Below, piece by piece: positions 1 through 5,646 of a DNA stretch of 16,707 nt (positions are counted from its first letter, which is position 1; the number at the start of each line of letters is the position of its first letter). The translations under genes and the position numbers were made by a program. This DNA is from Chthoniobacterales bacterium (lineage in GTDB: Bacteria > Verrucomicrobiota > Verrucomicrobiia > Chthoniobacterales > UBA10450): assembly GCA_013812515.1 (NCBI GenBank), contig JACCTI010000446.1:1-16707 (forward strand), read 5' to 3'. The notes below the pieces were generated by a model, which made no database searches, was not told where the DNA came from, and saw only the letters and a program-made list of their open reading frames with translations.

Positions 1-173
1 CACCAGCCGCACCAGTCCGACCCAGTGAAGTCGAGGAGAAGAAGCTTCTTGTTCGACCTCGCGTCGGCCTGGGCCTGTTTCAGGTCCGTGAGCCAGCCGG
101 GCTTCGCGGATGCTGAAGAGAGGCCGAGCAAAAGGATCGCAGCCAGACCAAGGAGAACACGAGAGATTTTCAC
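1..173 (-). CDS. Secreted thioredoxin-fold protein, 5' part only
   Basis: The minus strand reads from a GTG at 173 to the left edge without a stop, giving 57 complete codons. The protein begins MKISRVLLGLAAILLLG, a charged start followed by a hydrophobic core and ending in SSASA, a typical Sec signal peptide with cleavage after ASA. It continues with a helix (about KPGWLTDLKQAQADA) and a strand LLLLDFTGSDWCGW. The strand-then-WCGW pattern, with the next codon starting TG, fits the WCxxC redox site of periplasmic thioredoxin-like proteins (thioredoxin_7 or DsbD-gamma type). The second Cys is not seen because the window ends there. No other in-frame start gives a better signal peptide. The gene is separated from the SWIB gene by a hairpin, so it is probably transcribed separately. 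The family is fairly sure; the exact role (thiol reduction, cytochrome maturation or other) cannot be told. Confidence 0.75.
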   Translation of the reverse strand, partial: MKISRVLLGLAAILLLGLSSASAKPGWLTDLKQAQADARSNKKLLLLDFTGSDWCGW

Positions 174-266
174 GGGACGAGCTTGCGTTGATTTGCCTTC
201 CGCTGCAAGCGCCAGACGACATGCGCCGGCTGTCTTCAGTCCTTGTGCGCTGTATGTACAAAGTAA

Positions 267-288
267 GCCCGGCGACATTGCGCCGGGC
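267..288 (-). terminator. Hairpin downstream of the SWIB gene
   Basis: A perfect 8-bp inverted repeat, GCCCGGCG / CGCCGGGC with a 6-nt loop, lies 19 bp past the SWIB stop codon. On the minus strand it is followed by TTACTTTG, only a weak U-rich run. It sits between two minus-strand genes and is the best candidate for the end of the SWIB transcript. Confidence 0.55.
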
Positions 289-306
289 GAACTGACTGAA
301 ATTCGC

Positions 307-600
307 TTAGGAGGCTTTGATGTGCCCGGAGACGAGCTTGGTCATCTCGAACATGCTGACTTGACTCTTGCCGTTAAACACGGGCTTGAGTGATTCGTCA
401 GCATTGATCTGGGTTCTCTTCTTCTTGTCCTGCAAGCCATTCTTTTTGATGTAGTCCCAGAGTTTCTTGGTGAGTTCGGAACGCGGGAGAGGCTTGGAAC
501 CGACGATCTCAGAAAGCTTTTCGTCAGGCTGCACCGGCTTCATGAAGGCGGCATTCGGTTTACGTTTGGAAGGGGTCTTGGTGGAAGTGGTTTTCGGCAT
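307..600 (-). CDS. Stand-alone SWIB/MDM2-domain protein
   Basis: This is a 97-residue basic protein. Residues 1-16 are a Lys/Ser/Thr-rich tail (KTTSTKTPSKRK) like those of small DNA-binding proteins. Residues about 20-95 form a SWIB domain: KPVQPDEKLSEIVG, then PRSELTKKLWDYIKKNGLQD, then KKRTQINADESLKPVF and a final helix ending KLVSGHIK. These match the family pattern, including the xLWxYIKxxxLQ helix and INxDxxLKxxF. SWIB domains are best known from eukaryotic chromatin remodelling complexes. In bacteria they occur in the PVC group and elsewhere, in chlamydiae also fused to topoisomerase I. The bacterial role is not established; chromosome organisation is a guess supported by the basic tail. 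The ATG at 600 has a GAGGG about 12 nt upstream. The gene lies 69 bp after the response-regulator phosphatase on the same strand and may share its transcript. Confidence 0.92.
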   Translation of the reverse strand: MPKTTSTKTPSKRKPNAAFMKPVQPDEKLSEIVGSKPLPRSELTKKLWDYIKKNGLQDKKKRTQINADESLKPVFNGKSQVSMFEMTKLVSGHIKAS

Positions 601-615
601 AAAGGTGGATTAGTC

Positions 616-633
616 CCTCGCTACGAGCAGGGC
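616..633 (-). repeat. Imperfect hairpin in the SWIB leader
   Basis: On the minus strand, CCCTGCTCGTAGCGAGGG can fold into a 7-bp stem (CCCT/AGGG and GCT/AGC) with one bulged base and a 3-nt loop. It sits 15 nt upstream of the SWIB start and its 3' arm carries the GAGGG that could serve as ribosome binding site, so folding might limit translation. It has no U tract, so a terminator for the upstream phosphatase gene is less likely. Significance is uncertain. Confidence 0.25.
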
Positions 634-669
634 AATACTAATTTTCGATGCTTCGAAGAATGCGCCTCG

Positions 670-1839
670 TCATTCCGAGCGCTTGACCACCATCGCCGCG
701 ACATCATCCGGCAATGGCTTGCCGCTATTCCCGGATGTCGCCTGCGCAATAACTCTGCTCAAAAGCGCTTGCGCATTGAGACCGGCTGGTTCCAGCATTG
801 CGGCGAGTTTCTCGGGCGTAAGACGCGGCGCGTCGTTCTGCTCGATCGCTCCGTAGAGTCCATCCGTGTAAAGGAGGAAGGCATCCCCGCGCTCGAGATC
901 CACGTGGGTCTCGGGAAAGTCTGAGCGCTCAACTAATCCCAATGGCGGAGCAGACGAGCCGAACGCTTCGGTTGCACCGGCGCGACGCGCCACAAGCAAA
1001 GGCGGATGACCCGCGCCGACGACGGTTGCGCGCCCGCTCGCCGGATCAAGCGCCACACACATCGCCGTCATGAACGAGCGCGCGCCGAAGATGCTGCGGA
1101 AGTCATTATTCACGGCGCGCATAATCGTCGCTGGCGTGGTGTGCTCTACACTTCCGTGCTGAAAAAGAAGCTTCGCTAATGTCGTGAGCAGCGCGGCCGA
1201 AGCGCCGTGTCCGGTCGCATCGGCGATCCAAAAAAGCGTGCGGCCATCGGCCATGCGCAGCCAGCCGTAGATGTCGCCCCCCACCTGGATCACGGGTCGA
1301 TACACCGCCGCGACATCCCAGCCCTCCAGCGGCGGAGCTTTCTGCGGAATGAGCGACTGTTGGGTGAGACGCGCAGCCTCCAGATCGCGCTCCAGATTGG
1401 TGCGCCATGCTTCCAGTTCGTCGTTCTGGATTTCCAATTGCCGGCGCATCGAGCGTAACCGCAGTTGCGTCTCGATTCTCGCGCGCAGAACCGCCTGATT
1501 GATCGGCTTCGTTACGAAATCATCAGCCCCGGCTTCGAGGCAACGCACTTCGCTCTCTTCGCCCCCGTGGCCGGTGAGCATAATGGCTGGCAGTTGCGCA
1601 ATGGCGGCATCCTTATCCGCGCGCAACTGTCGCAAGACCTCCGTGCCGTTCAGTCCTGGCATATCAAAATCCAGCAGGAGCAGCGCAGGCACTTCCTCGT
1701 GGACTCGTTCCAGAGCGGCGATCCCATCCTGCGCTTCCCGGCAAGCGTACCCGGAACTGTTCAAGATACTGACCAGCAGGCGACGGCTCATCGCATCATC
1801 GTCGGCTACCAGAATCTGCTCACCGTTCTTCGTCGCCAT
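670..1839 (-). CDS. Response regulator with PP2C/SpoIIE phosphatase output (RsbU-like)
   Basis: This 389-residue cytoplasmic protein is a receiver domain joined to a serine phosphatase. The receiver spans about residues 8-125. It has acidic pocket residues D13-D15, phospho-acceptor D57 in LLLLDFDMPGLNG, T89 in MLTGHGG and K111 in VTKPIN. A coiled-coil linker (about 120-160, ending in LEAARLTQQSLIP) is typical of RsbU/SpoIIE-type phosphatases. The phosphatase domain follows with metal ligands D189 (GGDIYGW), D207 (IADATGHG), D326 (LLYTDGLYGA) and D378-D379 (LPDDVAAMVV). All key residues are present, so both domains should be active. By family knowledge, phosphorylation of the receiver controls dephosphorylation of a STAS-domain anti-sigma antagonist. 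No cognate kinase or STAS gene is adjacent. A second phosphatase of this class and a STAS protein are at 11145-13111, but that phosphatase is the more likely partner there. The ATG has no good ribosome binding site. Confidence 0.93.
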   Translation of the reverse strand: MATKNGEQILVADDDAMSRRLLVSILNSSGYACREAQDGIAALERVHEEVPALLLLDFDMPGLNGTEVLRQLRADKDAAIAQLPAIMLTGHGGEESEVRCLEAGADDFVTKPINQAVLRARIETQLRLRSMRRQLEIQNDELEAWRTNLERDLEAARLTQQSLIPQKAPPLEGWDVAAVYRPVIQVGGDIYGWLRMADGRTLFWIADATGHGASAALLTTLAKLLFQHGSVEHTTPATIMRAVNNDFRSIFGARSFMTAMCVALDPASGRATVVGAGHPPLLVARRAGATEAFGSSAPPLGLVERSDFPETHVDLERGDAFLLYTDGLYGAIEQNDAPRLTPEKLAAMLEPAGLNAQALLSRVIAQATSGNSGKPLPDDVAAMVVKRSE

Positions 1840-1860
1840 GATGGTTTTGTTGAATCGAAA

Positions 1861-1875
1861 TCGACGCGCCGTCGA
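1861..1875. repeat. Short inverted repeat upstream of the RR-phosphatase gene
   Basis: TCGACG-CGC-CGTCGA is a perfect 6-bp inverted repeat. With one mismatch it extends to AAATCGACG / CGTCGAATT. It lies 21 bp upstream of the RR-phosphatase start, next to an AT-rich run (TATACA on the minus strand, just upstream of the repeat) that could be a -10 element. It could be an operator or a leader hairpin; nothing else supports either reading. Confidence 0.3.
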
Positions 1876-1993
1876 ATTGTATATTTAGCAGAAGATATCT
1901 ACTGAGATGGGGTCAGGAGCATGTTCGGCAGCGAAGTTCTCAACAAACGACGTCGCGACGGAGCACGGCTTTGTAGCATGGAAGGATAAGACC

Positions 1994-2021
1994 GTGACAG
2001 CCCATAATTAACCATTGTCAC
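1994..2021. promoter_or_regulatory. Possible operator, GTGACA-N16-TGTCAC
   Basis: The 230-bp space between the divergent RR-phosphatase and lipoprotein genes (1840-2069) holds no gene. It does contain two perfect 6-bp half-sites in inverted orientation separated by 16 bp. The spacer is AT-rich and includes CATAAT (2003-2008), a 5/6 match to a -10 hexamer, but no good -35 lies at the right distance. Dyad half-sites around an AT-rich core are typical of repressor or activator sites. This one lies about 50 bp upstream of the lipoprotein start. It is suggestive only. Confidence 0.3.
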
Positions 2022-2069
2022 CATGGCCGCGTTGAATTAGAACGGACGCACAGTCGTCGAAATCGCCTT

Positions 2070-2471
2070 ATGAAATGGTCTTTCTGGTTTGGGTTGCTCG
2101 CCACCTTCGCTCTCGCCGCGTGCGAAATCGATGAACCACCGCAGCGAAGCGTGACCACCCGCACGGTCAGCAGGTATCCCGCTCCCGAGCAAAGCAAATA
2201 TCCGCCGCCGCCCCAGCCCTTCACAGATCCCTCCCAACAAAGTGCGCCGGTCACAGCACCAGGGCCCTACGAAGACACGGCCATCGCCTCCGCACCCGCA
2301 CCTGCCCCGCAGGCGGCCAAAGGCGATTATCCCTACGGTGTTCCGGTCGAAGGGAAACCGGGTTTCGTGCGCAGCCCTTATTCGCCCGACAAGATGACCG
2401 ACGTTCGAGGCTACGCTCCCGGCACCGAAGTGAAAGATCCCTACACCGGGAAGATCTTTCTCGTTCCATAG
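2070..2471 (+). CDS. Small proline-rich lipoprotein of unknown function
   Basis: This is a 133-residue protein. The N terminus is a lipoprotein signal peptide with lipobox LAAC and the lipid-anchored Cys at residue 18, followed by EIDEPP. Residues about 25-85 are rich in Pro, Ala, Ser and Gln (for example KYPPPPQPF and APAPAPQAAKG) and are probably disordered. The C-terminal 45 residues are more ordered and Gly/Tyr/Pro-rich: YPYGVPVEGKPGFVRSPYSP, then MTDVRGYAPGTEVKDPYTGK. The segment GYAPGTEVKDPYTGKIF looks like a short conserved motif reaching almost to the C terminus. I recognise no named family or enzymatic residues. An envelope-associated role is inferred from the lipid anchor. It is divergent from the RR-phosphatase gene and is followed by a structured intergenic stretch, so it is probably monocistronic. 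Confidence 0.85.
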   Translation: MKWSFWFGLLATFALAACEIDEPPQRSVTTRTVSRYPAPEQSKYPPPPQPFTDPSQQSAPVTAPGPYEDTAIASAPAPAPQAAKGDYPYGVPVEGKPGFVRSPYSPDKMTDVRGYAPGTEVKDPYTGKIFLVP

Positions 2472-2473
2472 CC

Positions 2474-2541
2474 AGGCGTCGCCTCTGCCTGTACGCAGCA
2501 CCTCGAGAAACAAACGTCTCGCGCAGCGCGCGGCGACGCCT
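2474..2541. repeat. 10-bp inverted repeat enclosing two small hairpins
   Basis: AGGCGTCGCC at 2474-2483 is the exact reverse complement of GGCGACGCCT at 2532-2541. Inside are two further inverted repeats: CTGC/GCAG (2485-2488 with 2495-2498) and CGAGA/TCTCG (2504-2508 with 2517-2521). Together they could fold as a three-way junction of about 68 nt. It starts 3 bp after the lipoprotein stop. No T tract follows on either strand, so it is not a classic intrinsic terminator. It may be a structured transcript end, a REP/MITE-like repeat or a small RNA. Confidence 0.5.
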
Positions 2542-2604
2542 TGAGCCTGGCTAGACAAGCACCGCCTTTGTCGGATGCTGCTCCACTTCGCGCGCCAGGC
2601 AAGT

Positions 2605-2620
2605 TTCGCCGCGCGGCGAA
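2605..2620. repeat. Perfect 16-bp palindrome upstream of aroA
   Basis: TTCGCCGC is followed directly by its reverse complement GCGGCGAA. The 3' half can alternatively pair as GCGAAGT (2616-2622) with ACTTCGC at 2585-2591. The site is 28-43 bp upstream of the aroA start. It could be an operator or an RNA switch between two foldings, but GC-rich palindromes also arise by chance. No promoter hexamers are visible nearby. Confidence 0.35.
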
Positions 2621-2647
2621 GTCTTCCCCCACGAACTCATTGAAGAG

Positions 2648-4000
2648 ATGGAACTCCGCGTAAGACGAGCGCCACGGATCGGCGCGGAAATTACCGTTCC
2701 GGGCGACAAGAGCATCTCGCATCGCGCGGTCATGATCGCTTCGCTTTCCAATGGCGTCTGCGTGCTGCGCGGTTTTTTGCCGAGCGGCGATTGCATGCGA
2801 ACCGTGCAGGCCCTGAGCGCCTGCGGAATTAAGATCGAGCAGCCGGAGCCCGGGATGCTGATCGTCCATGGCAAGAAGCGCCTCCTCACGCCGCCCGCCG
2901 AGAGCATCGATTGCGGCAACTCCGCCACTACCATGCGGCTCTTGGCAGGTCTGCTCGCCGGACAGACGTTTGACTCTCGGCTTGTGGGCGCTGCCTCGCT
3001 TTCGCGTCGTCCCATGGATCGCGTCATCGCCCCCCTGCGGCAGATGGGGGCGAAGATTGTGGCGGAAGGGCCTAACGAGACTCCGCCATTGCGGATCACG
3101 GGCGCGAAGCTGCGCGGGATCGAATACAACTCTCCGATCCCCAGCGCGCAGGTGAAGAGCGCGCTGCTGCTGGCCGGCTTGTTCGCGAAAGGGAAGACAA
3201 CAGTGAACGAGCCAGTCGTTAGCCGAAACCATACCGAGCTGATGTTGAACTATTTTCTCGTTCGCACGGCGCGCGAAGAGGATGGCGGGATCACCGTCTT
3301 CGGGGATCAGACTCCTGAGTCGCGCGATTTTACCGTGCCGGGCGACATTTCGTCGGCCGCCTTTTGGCTCGTGGCGGCGGGGGCACAGCCGGGTGGTCAT
3401 CTCCTCGTGCGCGATGCCGGGTTGAATGACACGCGCACCGCTTTGCTCGGCGTGCTCATTCGCATGGGTGCGCAAGTGCGCGAAGCCGTCGAAGACGTGG
3501 ACCAGATGGAACCGCGCGGCACGGTGGAGATTACCGGTGCGTCGCTCAAAGGTACAATGATCCATGGCAAAGAGATTCCGCAGTTGATCGATGAGCTTCC
3601 GATTCTCGCCGTGGCCGGGGCGCTCGCCAGCGGCACGACTACAATCCGGCAAGCGCAGGAATTGCGCGTGAAAGAAACTGATCGTATCGCGGCGATTGCA
3701 CATAATCTCCGGGCGATGGGAGCGCAGGTCATCGAGCTGAACGATGGCCTGGAGATTTATGGTCGCGGCGCGTTGCGCGGCGCGCGGCTCGCGAGCTTTG
3801 GCGACCACCGTATCGCCATGGCCTTCGCTGTCGCCGGCCTTTTCGCGGATGGAGAGACAATCGTGCAGGACGCGCAATGCGTGCACGACTCCTACCCGGA
3901 TTTTGGCAAGGCGCTCGATGAGATCATGAACCCGAAACGGCAACGCGTGACGACGCCGGTGATCAGTTCGCTCACGCCGTCGCGCGGCGATGACGAATAG
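2648..4000 (+). CDS. aroA: 3-phosphoshikimate 1-carboxyvinyltransferase (EPSP synthase)
   Basis: This 450-residue enzyme transfers the enolpyruvyl group of PEP to shikimate-3-phosphate, the sixth step of the shikimate pathway to chorismate. Family motifs are all present: PGDKSISHRA (18-27), CGNSATTMRLL (89-99), ASLSRRPMDRV (116-126), SAQVKSALLLAG (166-177), RNHTE (193-197), VPGDISSAAF (230-239), NDTRT (260-264), IDELPILAVA (314-323), LRVKETDRI (339-347) and GDHRIAMAFA (385-394). The GDKS, SAQVK and RNHTE forms resemble the class II (CP4-type) enzymes. At residue 93 the usual Gly of the GNxGT loop is Ala; see findings. About 20 residues (RQRVTTPVISSLTPSRGDDE) extend beyond the usual C terminus and overlap the cmk start by 11 bp. 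The ATG at 2648 is preceded by GAAGAG and gives the normal N terminus. It is the first gene of an aroA-cmk-plsC run. Confidence 0.97.
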   Translation: MELRVRRAPRIGAEITVPGDKSISHRAVMIASLSNGVCVLRGFLPSGDCMRTVQALSACGIKIEQPEPGMLIVHGKKRLLTPPAESIDCGNSATTMRLLAGLLAGQTFDSRLVGAASLSRRPMDRVIAPLRQMGAKIVAEGPNETPPLRITGAKLRGIEYNSPIPSAQVKSALLLAGLFAKGKTTVNEPVVSRNHTELMLNYFLVRTAREEDGGITVFGDQTPESRDFTVPGDISSAAFWLVAAGAQPGGHLLVRDAGLNDTRTALLGVLIRMGAQVREAVEDVDQMEPRGTVEITGASLKGTMIHGKEIPQLIDELPILAVAGALASGTTTIRQAQELRVKETDRIAAIAHNLRAMGAQVIELNDGLEIYGRGALRGARLASFGDHRIAMAFAVAGLFADGETIVQDAQCVHDSYPDFGKALDEIMNPKRQRVTTPVISSLTPSRGDDE

Positions 4001-4691
4001 CGCGGGACCGAATCGCCGGGTCATCGCGATTGATGGTCCGGCCGCTTCCGGGAAAAGCAGCGTGGCGCGTGCCTTGGCAACGAGGCTTGGCTTTGTTTCC
4101 GTGAACTCCGGAGCGATGTATCGCGCGATCACCTGGCACGTGCTGGATCGAGGACTCCAGCCGCACGACCGCGAGGGCATCGCACGCCTCGTGGAGACAA
4201 CTAATCTCGCGACCAATCTGCACGAGGGCGAATGGCGCATTTTGATCGAGGGCGCAGATCCTTTGCCGCATCTCCGGACGCTGCGCGTCAACGAAGCTGT
4301 TTCTTCCGTCAGCAGCATTCCACGCGTGCGGGAAATTCTTGTCGCAAAGATGCGTGCCTGCGCTCGCGATTACGACGTCGTGGTGGAGGGCCGCGATATC
4401 GGGTCGGTCGTCTTCCCACGCACGCCTTACAAATACTACGTCGACGCGTCCCCAGAGATTCGTGCGCAGCGCCGTGCAGCGCAGGGCCAGCGTGACCAGA
4501 TCGCCGTCCGGGATCACGCCGATTCATCCCGGAGCGACTCGCCGCTCACCGTTGCAGGGGGCGCCTGGGTGATCGACAGCTCCAGTCTTCCGATTGAAGC
4601 GGTGGTCGACGAGATCCTTCGGCGTTTACGCGCGCAGAGTTTCTTCGGGCCAGCCGCAAAGTCGTCACGCATCACCCGAGCGGCCCGATGA
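3990..4691 (+). CDS. cmk: Cytidylate kinase
   Basis: This 233-residue enzyme phosphorylates CMP and dCMP using ATP, recycling cytidine nucleotides from RNA and phospholipid turnover. The P-loop is GPAASGKSS at residues 16-24. NSGAMYRAITW (39-49) is the NMP-binding segment. GRDIGSVVFP (134-143) and the Arg-rich lid (RAQRRAAQGQ, near 158-167) follow. RDHADSSRSDSPL (174-186) and WVIDSS match the C-terminal family signature. The start overlaps the end of aroA by 11 bp and the stop overlaps the plsC start (ATGA), so translational coupling along the operon is likely. The C-terminal 15-20 residues (FFGPAAKSSRITRAAR) are a basic tail beyond the usual family end. In many bacteria cmk sits beside plsC or rpsA; no rpsA is seen here. 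Confidence 0.96.
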   Translation: MTNSAGPNRRVIAIDGPAASGKSSVARALATRLGFVSVNSGAMYRAITWHVLDRGLQPHDREGIARLVETTNLATNLHEGEWRILIEGADPLPHLRTLRVNEAVSSVSSIPRVREILVAKMRACARDYDVVVEGRDIGSVVFPRTPYKYYVDASPEIRAQRRAAQGQRDQIAVRDHADSSRSDSPLTVAGGAWVIDSSSLPIEAVVDEILRRLRAQSFFGPAAKSSRITRAAR

Positions 4692-5302
4692 ATCTCTGGT
4701 ATTGGACTGGATATTACCTCGCGACAATTCTGGCGCGGCTCTTTTTCAGCTTCCGCGTCGTGCATCGTGAACGCCAGATCCTGCGCGGTCCGGTCATCCT
4801 CGCGATGAATCACCAAAGCTATCTCGATCCGCCACTCGCCGGGATTTCCTCAGGGCGTGAAGTCTATTTTCTTGCGCGTAAAACGCTGCTCGACGGCCCC
4901 GTGCTCGGACGACTTCTCCGGAAGCTGAACGTCGTGCCGGTCGACCAGGAGGGCACCGATCGTCGCGCGCTGAAGGCGTTGCTGCGAATCTTGAAAGCGG
5001 GGAACGGCACCGTCGTTTTTCCGGAAGGAGCACGGACGCGGGATGGCAAGCTGCAACCTGCGTTGCCCGGTCTGGGCTTTGTCATCGCGAAAACCAAAGC
5101 GCCGGTCTTGCCGATGCGAATCTTTGGTGCGCGTGAAGCGCTCCCGCGCGGCAGCAGTCGCTTGCGTCTCTGCAGGATCACGGTCGTGATTGGGAAACCG
5201 CTCCACTTTACCGAGGCCGATCTGCAACCGGCGGGCAAGGAGCTTTATCAGCGACTAAGCGAGCGAGTGATGGACGCGATTGCCGCGCTGCAATTGGACT
5301 AG
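4688..5302 (+). CDS. plsC: 1-acyl-sn-glycerol-3-phosphate acyltransferase
   Basis: This 204-residue membrane-associated enzyme acylates lysophosphatidic acid at sn-2 to form phosphatidic acid. A hydrophobic N-terminal segment (residues about 4-22, with YYLATILARLFF) should anchor it to the inner membrane. The catalytic motif is NHQSYLD (N41, H42, D47). The substrate-binding motif is FPEGARTRDGKL (111-122), followed by GLGFVIAKTKAPVLPMRI, which corresponds to blocks III-IV of the family. The C-terminal VVIGKPLHF matches the usual end. Its ATG overlaps the cmk stop in an ATGA. The family also contains acyltransferases of other specificity, but the cmk-plsC pairing and compact length favour PlsC. 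Confidence 0.92.
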   Translation: MNLWYWTGYYLATILARLFFSFRVVHRERQILRGPVILAMNHQSYLDPPLAGISSGREVYFLARKTLLDGPVLGRLLRKLNVVPVDQEGTDRRALKALLRILKAGNGTVVFPEGARTRDGKLQPALPGLGFVIAKTKAPVLPMRIFGAREALPRGSSRLRLCRITVVIGKPLHFTEADLQPAGKELYQRLSERVMDAIAALQLD

Positions 5303-5351
5303 GTCGCTTTCGCGAGTGTTGCGCGCCAGGTCCAGTGTTCCATAATGCGCC

Positions 5352-5570
5352 GTGCCGTCGCCGCGCGACAATGAGCCCGCAATCCCTCCCTCACCTGCCC
5401 CACGACGCGGGTTGCAGTTGATGGCGATCATTCTCGTCGTGATGGCGCTTCTCGCCGTCTACTCGAACGTGCAGAGAGCGAGACGTGGTCACATCGAGAC
5501 GGTGACGATTGCGCCCGCACCACCGCGGGCGAACTCTCCTGAAGCTTCACCCACGCCTTCCGCCCCGTAG
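5352..5570 (+). CDS. Small single-pass membrane protein, unknown function
   Basis: This 72-residue reading frame starts at a GTG. It has a Pro-rich cytoplasmic start (DNEPAIPPSPAPRRG), one hydrophobic segment at residues 22-38 (QLMAIILVVMALLAVYS), a basic stretch (QRARRGH) and a Pro/Ser/Thr-rich tail (APAPPRANSPEASPTPSAP). The positive charges after the segment leave topology ambiguous. Just upstream, CATAAT at 5341-5346 is a 5/6 match to a -10 hexamer and ends 5 bp before the GTG, so it could drive a leaderless message; the matching -35 (TTGCGC) is poor. The alternative start ATG at 5421 would leave only the membrane segment and tail. Pro-rich composition resembles that of the following lipoprotein, which suggests a related envelope role. 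I recognise no family. Confidence 0.6.
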   Translation: MPSPRDNEPAIPPSPAPRRGLQLMAIILVVMALLAVYSNVQRARRGHIETVTIAPAPPRANSPEASPTPSAP

Positions 5571-5646
5571 CTAATTGGCTTCGATGTGCGGCCTCGCCGC
5601 CCGTTTGCATCGAATAACGGAAGACCACGCCGGTCTAAGCTACCCA

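Noticed and set aside
25..393. Plus-strand frame of 122 codons at the left edge
   Set aside because: It lies opposite the signal peptide and thioredoxin motif of the minus-strand gene and runs into the SWIB gene; its protein has no recognisable features.
2441..4318. Minus-strand open frame of 625 codons
   Set aside because: It is the antisense of aroA and cmk, whose motifs are complete on the plus strand; the frame is long because of high GC.
5575..5646. TTG start for the DUF6600-like protein
   Set aside because: It would place 24 residues before a complete lipoprotein signal peptide; the ATG at 5647 puts the signal at the N terminus.
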